Notes: a model not told the origin generated them from the letters alone. Positions 1-13,293 are shown, counted from the stretch's first letter. The stretch: 64,000 nt of DNA from Kingdonia uniflora (GCA_014058105.1 JACGCM010000674.1:1-64000); one strand, 5' to 3'. Numbers and translations: made by a program.

Positions 1-3000
1 GCAGTTGGAGTATTGGTAAACAAAAAATAGGTCCTAAATAGATAACCAACATTATTCTAAACTTTATCCCGAGCCGCCCACGCGAGAGCAGCTCGCCGTG
101 TCGCTGAAGTAGAGCCTCAGTGGTTGTGGATACGCAAATGTTCTGCAATTACCATACAGTAGAAGTTAGGTCAGAGAAACTGTTATTTCCAAAGTGTGAG
201 TCGATGTTGGCCTCTTCCACGCCAAATATACCTTCTTCTTTGAATTAGGTTTTCGAGGACTCATCAACGCGACTAACTAGCTTCTCACTTCATTTGCTTG
301 AGCTGGTCACGTGTACGAGACCTTACACCATAATCAACCCCTGAGAATCGAAACTGGAAAATGATCCCACTTTAATCCTCAGTACGTTGAGAAGTCAGTT
401 AGCTAAAAAAGTATGAAGAAAACCATTGATGGGGAAAAAGAAAGCTTCAAGTGCTTAAAAAAACGAAGTTAATTACATGAAATCAATCCAAAACCCTAGC
501 TTCTTTCAGAATTCTTTCTAGATCTAACATAACCTAGAAAAGAAAACCTAAGGTTTTTCCACTTTATATACCGGGAACCGGAAAATCATAAAAGAACGGA
601 TCTCGGGCAAAAACCAATGCCTAAATCATAAACACCGGCCAAAGTCGAGCGACGAGAGGGAGTCATTTAAACGACTTTACAACCTACTTGGTTAAACCTA
701 AAAACTTGACAAGTCATTGAACGCAGCAACGCTAGTTCGAACGAAAATGGTTATAGGCAAAATTCCAGTGAGTATAAAAGTTGTTCAACAAAATTGGGAG
801 TCGTTCGAACGACTTTAACTAAAACCTTCAAATGTTCCTGTCCTTCTGGGATCAGTGGAACGAACGCCTTGGTGTAAAACCAAGGTGGTTTTTTTACACA
901 CGCCCCAAAAACTTGCCAAGGTTCGAGAATGGTTATAAATAATGCTTCTCTTTCTTCTCAAAATGGTTTATAAGTTAGAGGGGGGGAAACGAAGATCTAG
1001 AGAGATGGGTAGAAAAAATCTATCAAAGTATAAGGTGTTAGTGAGAGAAAACAAGGACAATTTAACGCTCCCACACAGAAGGAGATAGTATATTTTGTAG
1101 GAGAAGGGAAATTGTTTCCAACTTAAGGTTGTGGTGGGAGAGGGTGTTTGCTGATTACATCGACCATGGAGGTAGTTTAAATGTATTTTTCGATTTTTCT
1201 TAGTCGTGGGTTGCAATCTGTATGGTGATTTTGGAGATTTCCTATTAGTTTTATGTTTGATTTGAATACTAGTTCCTTATGGGAAAGTTTGTCAGTACTA
1301 GAATTATGGGGAAAATATGGTTTTTTTATCTATTTATTAGTATAAAAATATTAAGTAGATATTATAGACTATACAAAGCATATGATTTAAGGAAAGATAC
1401 AGGAAATTGACAAATACGGACTCTTGTAGGTGTAGTGCCCGCTAATGAGACCGTAAAGCATTAATGGTAGATTCCCGCGTTGAGCTCTTCATTCGAGTGG
1501 TATCCTCCCACTTCTGGGTCGATCTATAGCTGAGGGAGAATGTAGGTAATGAGGACCGACGTCTATTGAAGCGATCATATAAGTATTAGAACCAATGTTA
1601 TGTGAGCTTGTCTTATGATGAGGAGAGTAAGTATAGATGGTTGGGGGGGGGAGTGATGATGACGAAGAAGCGATTTTCCTGGCATCCTGCATAGATTACC
1701 CGAGGGTTTAGATCCCTTGAGGGAATTTTGTAAGGTTATAGGAGTAGTCTAGAAAGGGCAGTGTGGGAGAGTACTCCATTTGGGGGGGAATGCCTAAAGG
1801 AGATTTTGATGAAGAGTTTGGGGATAAGTTTATTATATCCTTTACGGATTTAAGGAGGAGGAAGATGTAGGGTGATTCAGATAAACTTGGAGGGATGGTG
1901 TTGTGTAGTTAACCCTTTCCCAAGTTCGATTATGAGGCTAATCATGCTTGAACAACTTTGTTAGAGGTATATATGAATGCGCGATCAAAGTCTGTGCCAT
2001 GCTAATAATGAGATGTATATTGAGAGTGAGGCGATGTTTGTGAAGAACTATAGTATCACTGATGTAGCGGCTGGGGAGGTGAAAACTATGATAGTGAGAT
2101 ACATTCCTATTCATACTAATTCACTCTTTCCTCCAAGTCCTTAAGTTCCAGATTTTGGCGCGAGAACGGGTGGTACACACTGAAGCGGAGGATGAGACTA
2201 ATAAAAGGGATAAGCGAAAATAAATGAGAGGGATCCAGAATTGGTGTCACACGCCAAAAGAAGTCTCAAGTTGGTAGGTTACACGTATTCATTATATCTT
2301 GAAGGCACACGACAAAAATATTTCTTACTAAACTCAAGCCGGTAAGAACTGTTCTGGTCATGTTTTTAGCTCAGATATTCAGGGTTTCCACGCTCTAGAT
2401 TAAAAACTGGGGTCATCTTATATTGTCGGTTATAAATATTTGTTTCACAGGTACATTTGGTTGTAGAAGAGACCATTCGAGCTACGATTTGAGTCTTAGT
2501 TCAGTGATAAGAGATTATAGCGCTTGGTATGGTTGTAGGCTCCCCACGCTTCTATCAGTAGGGAGTTATATGCGGTGGTTTAACATAACGATGAACGACC
2601 AATCGTCTTTGGTACATGTTATAATATCAAGAGAACTTATTATAGTGCTGTGATTTGTTGTTTCCACCGGGATGTTTCTCAATTTCTTACGCACAGATGG
2701 GGATTGTTTCTATTCTAATTAAATTTTTTATTCTGCACTACACTTTCACTCTCCCTTTCCAGATTTAAGCGGAAAAAGAAAAAATGTTAACATCATAATA
2801 GAGACTTAATCTAGGTTGTGGTAGTTGTTATAGTGAAGCTAAATTAGTTAGTTAACAGACCTGGTAGTGTTATTGGACGCGTGAGGTGTAAAGCCATTGT
2901 ACATTCTGTCACGTAATATATTATTTGTGTTTCGTGTTTGTAGTAGATGGACTAAGGATACCTGAACATGGTGTGAAACATGGTGAGTATGGGCCACGAG

Positions 3001-3514
3001 CACAATTTACAAGTAGTTATTCCAATTTAAAAACCACGGCAGATTACGTTATTATGATGGGAGGTTGTCCCGAAGATTGATAAATTTGTAATGTAGGAAG
3101 TAAAAATAACATAACAAAAGCATAGAGTAGTCTGAACCAAGTACACGAAAGAAAGAACAAAAAATAACAGATCAGTATTAGAGACTAGGTCGTTGAGTAT
3201 AGGGTAAAAAAAAGTGATTTAACATATTGTCTATATTATGAAATATACTTTGAGTCTTTGGAACTGGCGGTAATGCAAATCGTAGGATAAGTTGCATTAG
3301 CGATGGAATGTTGACGAGAACTTTATGGCAAGGCAATCCCAAGTTGACGGAAAATGAGAGGTTTAAGACTTGAGAAATGACTGATTTATAGAGGGTGACA
3401 TGAATCAGTGCTCGAAGGGTTAGTTTGTTTAAATCAAACAAGTGTCATGTTTTTAGGGTTTAGTAGTGATATTCGAGGATGATGGAGGAATCGGTTGTGT
3501 TTGTTTAGAAATTG
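1..3514. other. Unrecognised flank left of element I
   Basis: About 3.5 kb of AT-rich sequence with no coding region, RNA gene or transposon domain that I recognise. Open frames are short and resemble no family I know. The stretch continues on the far side of element I at 19009, because the 5-bp duplication GAAAG lies at 3515-3519 and again at 19009-19013. A pair of 16-bp palindromic motifs lies at 661-814 and short G-runs near 1640 and 1780. It may be an old unclassified transposon or intergenic DNA. Confidence 0.5.
661..814. repeat. Two copies of a 16-bp palindromic motif
   Basis: AGTCGTTCGAACGACT at 799-814 is a perfect 16-bp palindrome. AGTCATTTAAACGACT at 661-676 is a near copy, and both are preceded by GGG or GGGG and followed by TTA. 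The copies are 138 bp apart. A 10-bp core (GTTCGAACGA) also occurs near 735. Function is unknown; a dimeric protein binding site is possible. Confidence 0.6.
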
Positions 3515-3519
3515 GAAAG

Positions 3520-4252
3520 TGTAGTGGCTTATTAAGTATCTGGATCATGCGTCATCTTAGACCAACATTGAAAACTTCGACTCACAACAGAGGCACGTGC
3601 ACAGATAGAAGCAAGACAGCAACATCAGGAAGTTACATGTAACACTTTTTTCAACCAACACCATCTCCTGATGCTACTCTGCTATTGGTTTAGAGCCATT
3701 TTTAATAGCTTATTTCGTATCTCGGACTCAAGCTTTCCTCAAAAATCAGCAGCATTATAAGAAACATACTAAAGACAATTAAATATGTTCCTCAAGTTTG
3801 AGTCACGCTTTGACCTCACTCAACAATTAATTATTGCAAGTGTAAAGTCATCAATAGAGAGTTGTACAGCAACAGAGGTCGAAGGAAAGTACACTATCTA
3901 GTTCAAATATATCTTACATATATTGTAACGGGCCACCAATTAAGAATCTAAGGTCATCAAACGGTCATATTATAAGACCAATATATAGGACCAGAGAACT
4001 ACAGGTTAGGGGTAGACAATTCAACACAGAAGAATCCTTACTCCAATTCTACATACTAAGAGCACTCATGTAATAAGTTAGGCAACCTCAATAAGATCAT
4101 CTTCTTCTCTCAAAATCCCTTAAGAGAGTAGTGAGTATTTAACTATTCATGGTTTTCCACGCTAAATATCGTGTGATTATTGTTATATTATTGAGTGTTA
4201 TAAAACACATTTGGTGTAAATGCTAGTTCGATCCCAAACGTAGGCCATTACA
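3520..4252 (+). repeat. 5' LTR of element I
   Basis: 733 bp, starting TGTAGTGGC and ending CCATTACA. It pairs with 18252-19008. A TATA-like TATATA lies near 3982-3987. A segment near 3650-3710 (TTTCAACCAACA ... ATTGGTTTAGAG) can form a hairpin, and the 3' LTR has the same structure. The U5 part shares the motif TTTTCCACGCTAAA and the CCATTACA terminus with the LTRs of elements II and III, although the rest does not align well. Confidence 0.95.
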
Positions 4253-4254
4253 TT

Positions 4255-5540
4255 GTGGCCGCGTCTGGGGAACCGTTCTCAGACCCCATTATCTCAGAAG
4301 AACAGCTGATTCATATTCTTTCAGAATGTCACCTCCAGGTAGAGACGCCGATAGTTCAAGTAAAAGAAAATGCCGCACTAGCCAGATCTGCGGGCCACTT
4401 AAAGTCTAAAACAGAAAGACGTATTGTATTGGAGCCAAAAAACTAGCGAGGTGTGCAAGACGCACGGAAGGTTCTACAGGGTCAGCAGGCACCTACTAGA
4501 AGACTAAAGCCGTCAAACCTGAATGCTGGCGAATCGCGTTCATGACAAAATAACATTATCTAAGAAATAGAGCAGATACGGATCCAGGAGGCCCAACAGG
4601 AAAGTAAAGGGCGGCCCAGCGGAAGTCAGACATGCTAAAACATCTACTCGAAGAGTTCGAGGCCTATAGTAAAAGAGTATCTAAGTGAGGGAGTGGCGAC
4701 CATAATCCTGATGAAGGAAGCGTCAACTGCCCGAACACTGTCGGCTCGACAATATGTGACTCAAGAAATGTTAAAAGGCGAATCTAAAAAATTTAATCAA
4801 AGCTCGACTTCGACTAAAGGAAGGCACAAAAAATTATAGCAGATCCGATCGCACAAGAAGCTGGTGGATGGCGAGGTTCCACTGGTTTTATACTCGAAGA
4901 GATCTGAAAAATACAAAGAAACTGATCCAGTAGAACAAGTCTAAGAGTTCCACATGCTTTAGGGCTACATTCACGTCTAAACACACATTCTATGCGGCTC
5001 TTTCTGACCAGTTATCAGAGGAACACCATGCGAGTGGTTCTATACAAATACTGAAGGATCCATAACAACTTTCGAACAAGCTGCGAGAAACTCTTCGTAA
5101 AAAATTACTCGCACAATAGAGAGGAGAATCTATAATATCTTTTCAGCCTTAAGCAGATGCTAGGAAAACGAAGCTCGAGACATGCACCAATAAAGTTTTA
5201 GGAGTTAGCTCAAAAAGTAGAAATTGGCTCGACAAGAAGATCCTATTTCACGATTTCACCAATGCTTTCTTGTTGATGGAAGGGGAGAAGGAGTACCTCG
5301 TCTAAACAAGCCAACAACTCTGAAAGAAATGATCAAAAAAAGTCAAACGGGTTTATATCGACCTGGGAAAGAATGGTGTTGATAGGCAGAAACTAAGAAG
5401 TCAACATTAAAAGTCGAGATCAGGCAGACAGCCAGGATTTTAATCGTGCTGTCGATCTGGGAGGAGAAAAGGATGGACAAAAAAACCCTAAATGACGAGC
5501 AACCCTCGAAAGGGGAGCGTAGTAACTTGCCAAAGCCCTA
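4255..5540 (+). pseudogene. Degenerate gag of element I
   Basis: Short open pieces separated by stops. The stretch around 4730-4800 (STARTLSARQYVTQEM) lines up with the conserved RHYVTKEYI region of element III gag. The stretch near 5000-5200 (FLTSYQRNT ... FEQAARN ... SALSRC) matches the plant Retrotrans_gag pattern in which a Trp-Phe core is followed by a Phe-Glu-Gln motif and a basic stretch. A 63-codon frame at 4255-4446 opens directly at the primer site but resembles nothing I know. No intact capsid frame remains. Confidence 0.6.
4256..4275 (+). other. Primer-binding-like site of element I
   Basis: It begins TGGCCGCGTCTGGGG, 3 nt after the LTR end. It aligns with the sites of element II (TGGTGGCGTCTGTGAG at 23816) and element III (TGGTACCATTTGTGGG at 32221). 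Position and conservation support a tRNA primer site. I did not identify the tRNA. Confidence 0.7.
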
Positions 5541-5579
5541 TCTTCCAGCTGAAGGTGCCATAGCCAATATTATTCCTAT

Positions 5580-7480
5580 ACTTTAGAAGGATAGGTTTTT
5601 CTATAATGCCAATATCTCTAAACCATTGAGAACAAACATATTGCATTTCCACAACGGTCCGCACATCATGAAACCGAACACTGTTTAGCCTTACAAGACT
5701 ATTAGAGTATAGCTTTACAGATGGATGAAGGCATGGGGAATACTAGTGGACGTTGAAGGTATAAGAACAAGAGTTACACAATCCTAAGAAGCTGTAAAAA
5801 CCGAAGAACGACATTGAGAGAAACATTTATACCATGTATCTTCATGACACTTCGTTGCGATCAAATGTCAGCCAATGAAATAGAACTAAAAAATGACATG
5901 GTAACCAATGTCAAAACCTATCCAGTGAAGACAAGAAGCTCGTTTATTCCCTGTCTATCTTAGACGAACAGGATTTTCTTTCGACGGACCTATGATGTGC
6001 GTCTTATCAACCTATCATTACCATGATGCTTTGGTGATCATTTTAAAAATGAGAAATATTGGTATTTCACACGAGGGGATAGATACTGGTAGTACATCGA
6101 ACATCTTTTTAAAGCACAAAGTGACAGATGGGACGCCGATAAGTACAACCTAGTGACATTGATATCTGTGGATTAAGCGGGGATTGGGATTATTTAAAGA
6201 TTGTGAGGAAAGATTATACTGCCTATCATGGGTAGGACCGTGTACTAGATGGTGTTCTTTTTGCTATCAATACAAAATCACATTATTTGGGGATATGGGA
6301 CGTTGTTGGTTACACAATATAGAGTTATTCATCAACCTTCATTTGGCCCCTGTGATTGAATGGCATGGCGACCATATATGAAATCAAAAGAAAGTCAGAG
6401 GCTAGCTCGAGCCTGTAAAAATTTTTGTCGTCATCATTCCAGAATCCCAGAGTGCCGCTCGCCATAGCAGGTTACGGAAAACAATTTGAAAATATTACGA
6501 AACTGATAATGACTTACAGAAACCATCTGCCAAGGCAGAAAACAATGGAGTACTGAAACAGTAGAGAAAAGTGAGGTACATATAGTGGCACTCTTCTGTC
6601 AACGGCAGACATGAGATGCCTTCACCCAAATTCATTAAAAGACATAGTGATGTCTTCATGGACCTTTCACGAAATTCGGGGCAGTTGACTAAATCTGCAT
6701 CCATCGGCGTAATTTAAAAGATAAGGTTGAGTTGTCAAAACAAAAATAAAGGACTTGAGCACCAAAATCCGAGAAGAGTCAATAAGAAATCGACAACTCA
6801 TCGAAGTTGGCTTACCTAGAGGTCAATACCTAGAATGGAGCTCGAACATTGTAGGCAGTCCCAAAGAAGGAAACGGCAAAAGAGCAGGGGATGCGTGGAT
6901 TTACAGACCTCAACAAAATATACTCCAAAGGATAGTTTCCACTTCTACCTAACTATCTGCTCAGATTCTTACTGCGGGGACACAAACTCAGTCCATGATG
7001 GATGCAGCATCAGGATACAATCAAACTACCTATACTACCTGATAATCAAGAGGGAAGACAACTTTCATATAGAACAGGCCTATTACTGGTATAAGGGCAT
7101 GCCATTCAAGTGTAGAACGATTGGAGCCACTATCAACGATGATGACACAATGACTCAAAGGACAACTTGGAAAAATTGATGGAGTCTACATTGATGTATG
7201 TTGTGTTAAAAAAGTATAAGAAGGAAAACCATATTACAGAGTATGGCACTACTTTCAAAAATTCTCCTTTCTACAAGATGAGGCTCAACCATAAAATATG
7301 CAGTTCGGGGTCCCAGTCAGGAAAATTCTTGGACACGTTAAGCAGTAAGAGAGTATAGAAGGCTAAATCCAGAACGTATTATGTACTATTGTCGATGCCT
7401 TCTTCAAAGTAAAGAAAAACGTACAAAGGTAGCATGCAAGAATACCGCAATAAATCGTTTTGTTTCGGGTTCTTTAGCTC
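5580..7480 (+). pseudogene. Protease and reverse transcriptase of element I, broken
   Basis: The retropepsin-type protease keeps its catalytic triplet, Asp-Thr-Gly, with Asp at 6082-6084 inside GIDTGSTSN. Its C-terminal MGRCWLHN motif is at about 6295-6320. Reverse transcriptase follows at about 6690-7480: the MMDAASGYNQ motif is at about 6995-7025, and the active-site motif has become Tyr-Ile-Asp-Val at 7187-7198, losing the second catalytic Asp. Stops and frame changes interrupt the reading throughout. The equivalent parts of element III align without large gaps. Confidence 0.8.
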
Positions 7481-7689
7481 GATGTCGATGGTTTATTCAG
7501 CCTATTGTGTGAAGGGAGAACAAATAGAAGTCTAAAGAAGGATCTGCAATGAGTGGACAGCAGAGTGTGAAAAATTATTTACAGGAACTTAAATTGTCTT
7601 GGGTTTAAACCAGGGAGGAGTTACAATAACGAGGGGAATAACTCATAATATATTGTGCAGTACGATAACTCATTAAGTTATGTTTATTA

Positions 7690-8475
7690 TTCACATTGAA
7701 GGGACGACGAGAACGTTACTTCACAGTAAAACTCTCACCCCTTGCAGAATCACAATAGCCAATATACCAAGATTGAGAAACTACTCTTAGTCCTCGTATA
7801 CACATCGCAAAAATTGAGATTGTATTTTCAAGAACACTCAGTTCGAGTGGTGACAAATTACCCTTTACGAGAGATCTTATCCAAACGGCAAAAATCTAGA
7901 GGAATACAATAATGGTCGGTCACTCTTGGCGGACATGACATTTATTTTGAACTACGACATTCTGAAAAAGGTCAAGCAGTAGTAGATTTCCTTGCGAACT
8001 TCCAAGTAGAAGATCTTGACTAGGAAGAAGACAACACGGATACCAATGAGGAACAATTCGAAGAAAAGTTTGTAAAGAAGTTAGACTGGATAACTCAAAA
8101 GGGGTGGCATCTTTTAAATGATAGATCTTCCAGACCAGTAGGATCTTCTAATGACAGGATCGAGAAAGTAGTTAGGCTTAATTTTAAAGCTACCAACAAT
8201 GAGGCTGAGTATAAAGCAATGATTCACGGTCTAGATATGGCTCTTAAGATTAGAGTCTCAGAGGTGTCTGTGTACATGGACTATTTACTCATTGTGAACC
8301 ATAATACATAAAAATTCTAGAAGAACAAAAAAATGATTGACTACGCAGCAGTAGTAGCTGACAGAATGAGCAGATTTAAAAGAATTACTATCGGACATTT
8401 ACCGCGCGAAGAAAATATACATTATAACTCTCTCGCTTATCTGGCAGGAATCCTTGGTACAGAAGCTCGTTATCT
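7690..8475 (+). pseudogene. Dual RNase H region of element I
   Basis: Two RNase H-like domains lie in series. The first, about 7690-8010, is the usual Ty3/gypsy RNase H (TKIEKLLLVLVYTSQKL, then VVTNYPLREILSK). The second, about 8090-8460, is of the archaeal type seen in plant Tat elements (ATNNEAEYKAMIHGLDMAL, SVYMDYLLIV, IGHLPREENIHYNSLAYLAG). In the second domain the first catalytic Asp of the family's DGS motif is replaced within NDRSS, the Glu in AEYKA is kept, and the Asp of the DSL motif reads DYL. A few stops remain between and inside the domains. Confidence 0.85.
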
Positions 8476-8559
8476 GAAGATCGAAGTATTATCCACCCCC
8501 AACATTAACATCATAAGCTCGAATTTTGTCAATACTGGGGGCATTGAAGAGGACGAGGA

Positions 8560-9760
8560 CGATTGGAGATGACCTTTCCTTAAGTATATTGGGACTAAAA
8601 ATGCGTTTGACGGAGAACTCCCAACAGATCCCATTAAAAGGAGATGCGTGCTTGATAATACTAAGCGGTACATCGTGGAAAATGGTCTCATATACAAAAT
8701 TTTGGTCACAGGGCCATATCTTGAATGCTTATCTAGTAAAGAAGCTCAAAAATTTCTATCGAACTCCATGAAGGCACTTGTGGTTCCTATGCAGCATGAC
8801 GATCTCTAGCCAATTGAGCTCTTACTCAAGGGGTCTTTTAGCCTAAAATGAAAGCTCAAGCCATAGAGCTCGTAAGCAAGTGCGATGCTTGTCAACAACA
8901 TGGTCCCCAAATTTGAGCTCCAGCCTTAGAAATCCATTCCAACAACGTTGTCTGGATATTTAAAAGATGGGCACTCGATCTCGTAGAAGAATTCCCCACC
9001 GTACCAGGCAAAAAGAAGCACCTCTTAGTAGCAATGGATTACTTCACTAAATGGGTGGATGTAGTCCCTATGTGTCGCATGCGAGAAGACAATGTCATCA
9101 AGTTTATATGAGAAACCATCATCATCCGTTTTGGATTCCCCCATCTCATCAGGATCGACAATTGACCTCAGTTCGTTGGCTCCAGAGTCGTCAAATTCCT
9201 CAATCAGCACAATATCATATACTCTCCTTCCAATCCATATTACCCACAAAGAAATGGTCAGGCCAAAATCATTAATCGTATTATCATTGATGGAATCAAA
9301 AAGCGCTTGACAGTGAAAAGAGAAATTGGGTCCAAGAATTACCTCATGTGTTATGGGTATATCGAACAGCACCTTGAATATCAATTCGGATCTTGGCTTA
9401 TGGTACAAAAGCAATCGTCCCCACTCGGTATCATCACCCAATATGCGACCATACCATGACAGATGAAGAAAATAAATTCCAGTTGGTATGTAACATGAAT
9501 TAGATCAAGGAGACTAGAGATAGAGCAATCATGGATTTGGGAAGATACCACCAAGCTCTTGGCCGATCTTACAACAAGCGTGTTCATCATAGAAAGTTTA
9601 AAATCAAAGATCTCATCCTAAGAGAAATTCCCAAACACATAAAAGAAGTAAATGATGGGCAACTATCCAAAAATTGGGAAGGTCCTTTTGTCATTGTTGG
9701 AAAAGGTGGCCTTGGTTCTTATGATCTTGCCACTGAACACAGAGATTGAACCCCTAATCT
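8560..9760 (+). pseudogene. Integrase of element I, broken
   Basis: The zinc-binding part ends in CDACQQH near 8880. The catalytic core shows MDYFTKWVD at about 9035-9060 (first Asp present) and LIRIDN near 9150 (second Asp present). The NGQAK motif near 9255 has Lys where the catalytic Glu belongs. The C-terminal part, about 9520-9750, is open (LGRYHQALGRSYNKRV, then NWEGPFVIV), matching the DNA-binding tail of plant gypsy integrases. Several stops and shifts lie upstream. The enzyme cannot be active. Confidence 0.85.
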
Positions 9761-10036
9761 TTAGAATACGAGGAAATTAAAATTGTATCGCAGATAACAA
9801 TTTATCACAGTGTATTTTTCTACAAATCAATCTATCATCTTGTATGACGACCTTACATCAATGAAAGACTTATGTTGATCCGCATATGTCTGAGTATTTT
9901 CTACTATTTCGTACAGTACTCTATCTAACACATTCATCGTAAGTCAATCTTACACCAATAAAATACTTGTGTGTTTGATTGCCCTACACTATAGTACTTT
10001 TCTAATATATCTAGTAAGTACTTCTATATATAGATT

Positions 10037-10340
10037 ACAGATCGTTTGTTGCTTCAGCTAAACCGATCATTTATACATTACCGATCGTTTGTTGCTTCGG
10101 CCAAACCAATCACCTATTATATTACAGATCATTTGTTGCTTTGACCAAACTGATCATTTATTTACATTACAGATCATTTGTCGCTTTGGCCAAACTGATC
10201 ATCTATACATTGCAGATCGTTTGTTCGGCCAAACCGATCACCTATTATATTACAGTTCATTTGTTACTTTGGCCAAACTGATAACATATTACATTGCGAA
10301 TCATTTATGGCTTCAGCCAAACCGATCTTCTATGCTCTTC
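10037..10340 (+). repeat. 44-bp tandem array in element I
   Basis: About seven diverged copies of a unit near 44 bp, each reading roughly ACAGATCATTTGTTGCTT then GGCCAAACTGATCA then a TA-rich spacer. Starts fall near 10037, 10082, 10126, 10170, 10214, 10255 and 10298. The array lies between the integrase end and the 3' end of the antisense genes, the same place that holds 160-bp arrays in elements II and III. Such arrays in this part of plant Tat elements are known seeds of satellite DNA. Confidence 0.9.
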
Positions 10341-10589
10341 TACATTCGTTGCCTCAATAACCATATACTATACAATAGCCTTGGGGATCATCCTATACAA
10401 CAGATATTCAACTCATACAGTATCGTTAGTTTATCAAAAGGTTAGTATAAATTACTATTCAAGACAGTCCTATTTTCATACACTTTATCTACTATATGCG
10501 TTAGTATAAATAAAGCCTCCTTATAATCGTTACTCCTCACTAGAACTATCACTCGAATTATCACCTATATTAGAAGGTCCCGCAACGTC

Positions 10590-13250
10590 ACGTGCACAAC
10601 CCTTGTACAGCCGTCGATGCATAAACTCTGGCATTCTCCCCATAACAATTTTCTTTCCATCTCTAACCATACTCTATTTTAGAACTTCAATTTTGGCTAC
10701 CATAGGATCTAGATACTCAGACTGTATTACCTCCATGTCATACTGTGCACCTTTGCCAACTAAACCATTATACACCAGTTTACTTTCTAATTCCAATATC
10801 TTAATCTCTAATGCAAAGAATGAAATCACTGCTATCATATCTTTCTTGTACACATCAGCTGCCTCAGTCTTCACCTGTTTAGACAGAATAAGCTCGATAA
10901 GTTTACTTTGAGCTTCCTTCAACAAACCTTCCAAATGATCACAATACTTCTCTACTCGTCGTTTCTCATCCCCCACATCATAATTTCGAGATTCCAACAC
11001 TGTCATGAACTCATCCATATGATAAATCAAAGATACTGACTATCAATTCCTGCTTCACGGTTCTCCTATTCTACCCTCCTCTCATCAAGACGTATCTCCG
11101 CCTGTAATAGGTCAACATCTAATTTTGTATTTGTGTCACACAATTTTGCATTATATTCCAGGTGCTCCAAGATATTTAACTTCAACCCCTGTATGGTATG
11201 ATCTAGAGTCACTATTTTGTTCCAAGCCTCATTTGTGTTTTCATTTTGTTTATTACGGGCCTCTTCCATCTTCTTTATAAAAACATCAGTAACTAGTCAC
11301 AACACTTCATACTTAGCGCGAGCTCGTGTACCAACTATCTCTGCTTCAAGCATATTTACTTGGAATTGTAAATCTTTTACGTTTTTACCTTCATCCTTTA
11401 ATTCTGCCAACAGTTCAGTGATTCAAACTCGAGCAGATGTTAACTCTGCTCCCTGCTGGCTCGTTTGCCTCAAGCCACCTATAAATCCAACCCCTTTCTT
11501 ACTTATAATTTCTTTTAAATCCTCTATTTTTCTCATTCCGCTTGTGGATCTGCCTTTATCTTCTTTAGCTCCTCAGACAAATGAGCTCCTATGTTTCGTT
11601 CTCGTCCTATTTCCGCCTTCATGCTTTCTCCCAATCCAATAGTACTTTTTAGTCCACCCTTACACGAACTTAGCTCAACATTTAATTGACCATTTTGGAC
11701 GCATAACGTGTCATACTGATTTTGAATAACTATCGGTTCCACTTGTCATAACAGTTTACATTTATAATAGTTCGATTATACCAATAGATTATATATCGCA
11801 GTTAACAAGTTTAAATCAGGAACATGGTATCTGAGTAATATCGATACATCATTCTATTCATCATCACAGAGAATAGATTTTATTTATCATCAACAACAGT
11901 ATACAAAGATCTAACACATATGTAGGGCCGGTAAAAGAAAAATAAGAATACTCTATTTTTGATTCTTCAATAAATGAGAAGACTGCCCTTTATCGCTCAA
12001 ACTCTTTTTATTCGTTACTTGCACATCTACCGGAGTGGTAAAGGTCACCACCTCCTGTTGACGTTGTTTACACCGCGATCGGGGTATTAGACTTCTGACC
12101 TTCTCCTCATCCTCTTCTGATGACAGTTCCCTCAGCCTAGGAATGAGTTTTTCACCAATAATTTTTCCATTACCTTTGGTAAACCATATATTCTCAGCCT
12201 TGCCGTTCTCTACATTAAAATCTTTCCCACATTCCGTCACGAACTTCCTAAATTCATTCTTTACCTTAGCCAGTTCTTCTCCATAAAAATCAATAATACT
12301 GTCTATATAGCGTTCATATTCTATTCGAGCAGCGACTTTTGCTCACGATGGATATAAATGCTTCTTCAATGCCATATGCGCCTTGTGTAGCTGCTGGCGC
12401 ATTTTTTTCTATAATACACCTAAAGCCCTCAAATTAACTTCTTCCTTCATTCAAACAGTCACTTCTTTCGACAATCGAGTTACTAAAGATATTTTTTGTT
12501 CCACGTATTGTAATAACTCATCCTTTAACCCCTTTAATTGACCCTCTAATCGCTTTTAGGCCTCTATTTGCTTTTTTCTTATCCTGAAAAATACAATTCT
12601 CATGGCCCTCTGATCTTACATAAAGCCAAGCGTATCAGATAAGGATTTACATCACCCCATACAACAGATACACCAGCTTAAGCAGAACACTTTCTCGCCT
12701 CTGAACTATGAAGATTACGTGCTTCTTGAGCTAAAAACATAACTCGAGCTGGGTCCGAAACTGCACCTCTCTCCTTCAAAAGCTTTACATAAGTTTCTTT
12801 TAACCCTCGTTCACTATCTACTTTGACCTCAAAATATAATGTCAGAGCTATTAACATACTTTAACACCTAGCTTTATTACTCGGGTCATTAAAATAGGTT
12901 AACTCTTTTGGTTTTCGAACTAATACTCCTCTTTCCTCTTCTTTTCTTAACACCTCATCCCTTTATATTTTTATCTTAGCATATCTACACTGGAGATCAT
13001 ATAACTTTTTAAAAGTTTTCTCTGAATTAAACTTAAATTGCCTTCTCTCATATTCAGTTTTATTAGTGGAATACGAGCCACGGAATCCCTCGCCCTACTC
13101 AGCGACCTCTCCAGTTCGGAATTAGTTTTTCTCAGTCACTCTATCTTCTACACAGAGTACAAATATTTTATTATATTATAGACATTCAAGACGAACATGT
13201 TTCAAATCATCACTCTAAATTAACAATACATAGTACAATCATATTGATAT
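10590..13250 (-). pseudogene. Antisense coiled-coil region, distal part, element I
   Basis: A run of antisense open pieces separated by stops or possible introns: about 12240-11953, 11742-11533, 11269-11066 and 11030-10674, plus an upstream piece near 13130-12700. They are rich in Glu, Lys and Leu in heptad-like patterns (for example NSELERSLSRARDSV and LEGLLKEAQSKLIELILS), as in a long coiled coil. The region lies downstream of the stop of the main antisense gene at 13294, so it may be a second antisense gene or a duplicated 3' part. I cannot assign a family. Confidence 0.55.
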
Positions 13251-13293
13251 CACACGAACTGCATCAAATCAAAAATAGAATACCACAGAAGGT

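Noticed and set aside
968..3441. Short open frames on both strands in the left flank
   Set aside because: No domain, codon pattern or conserved neighbour supports any of them as a gene.
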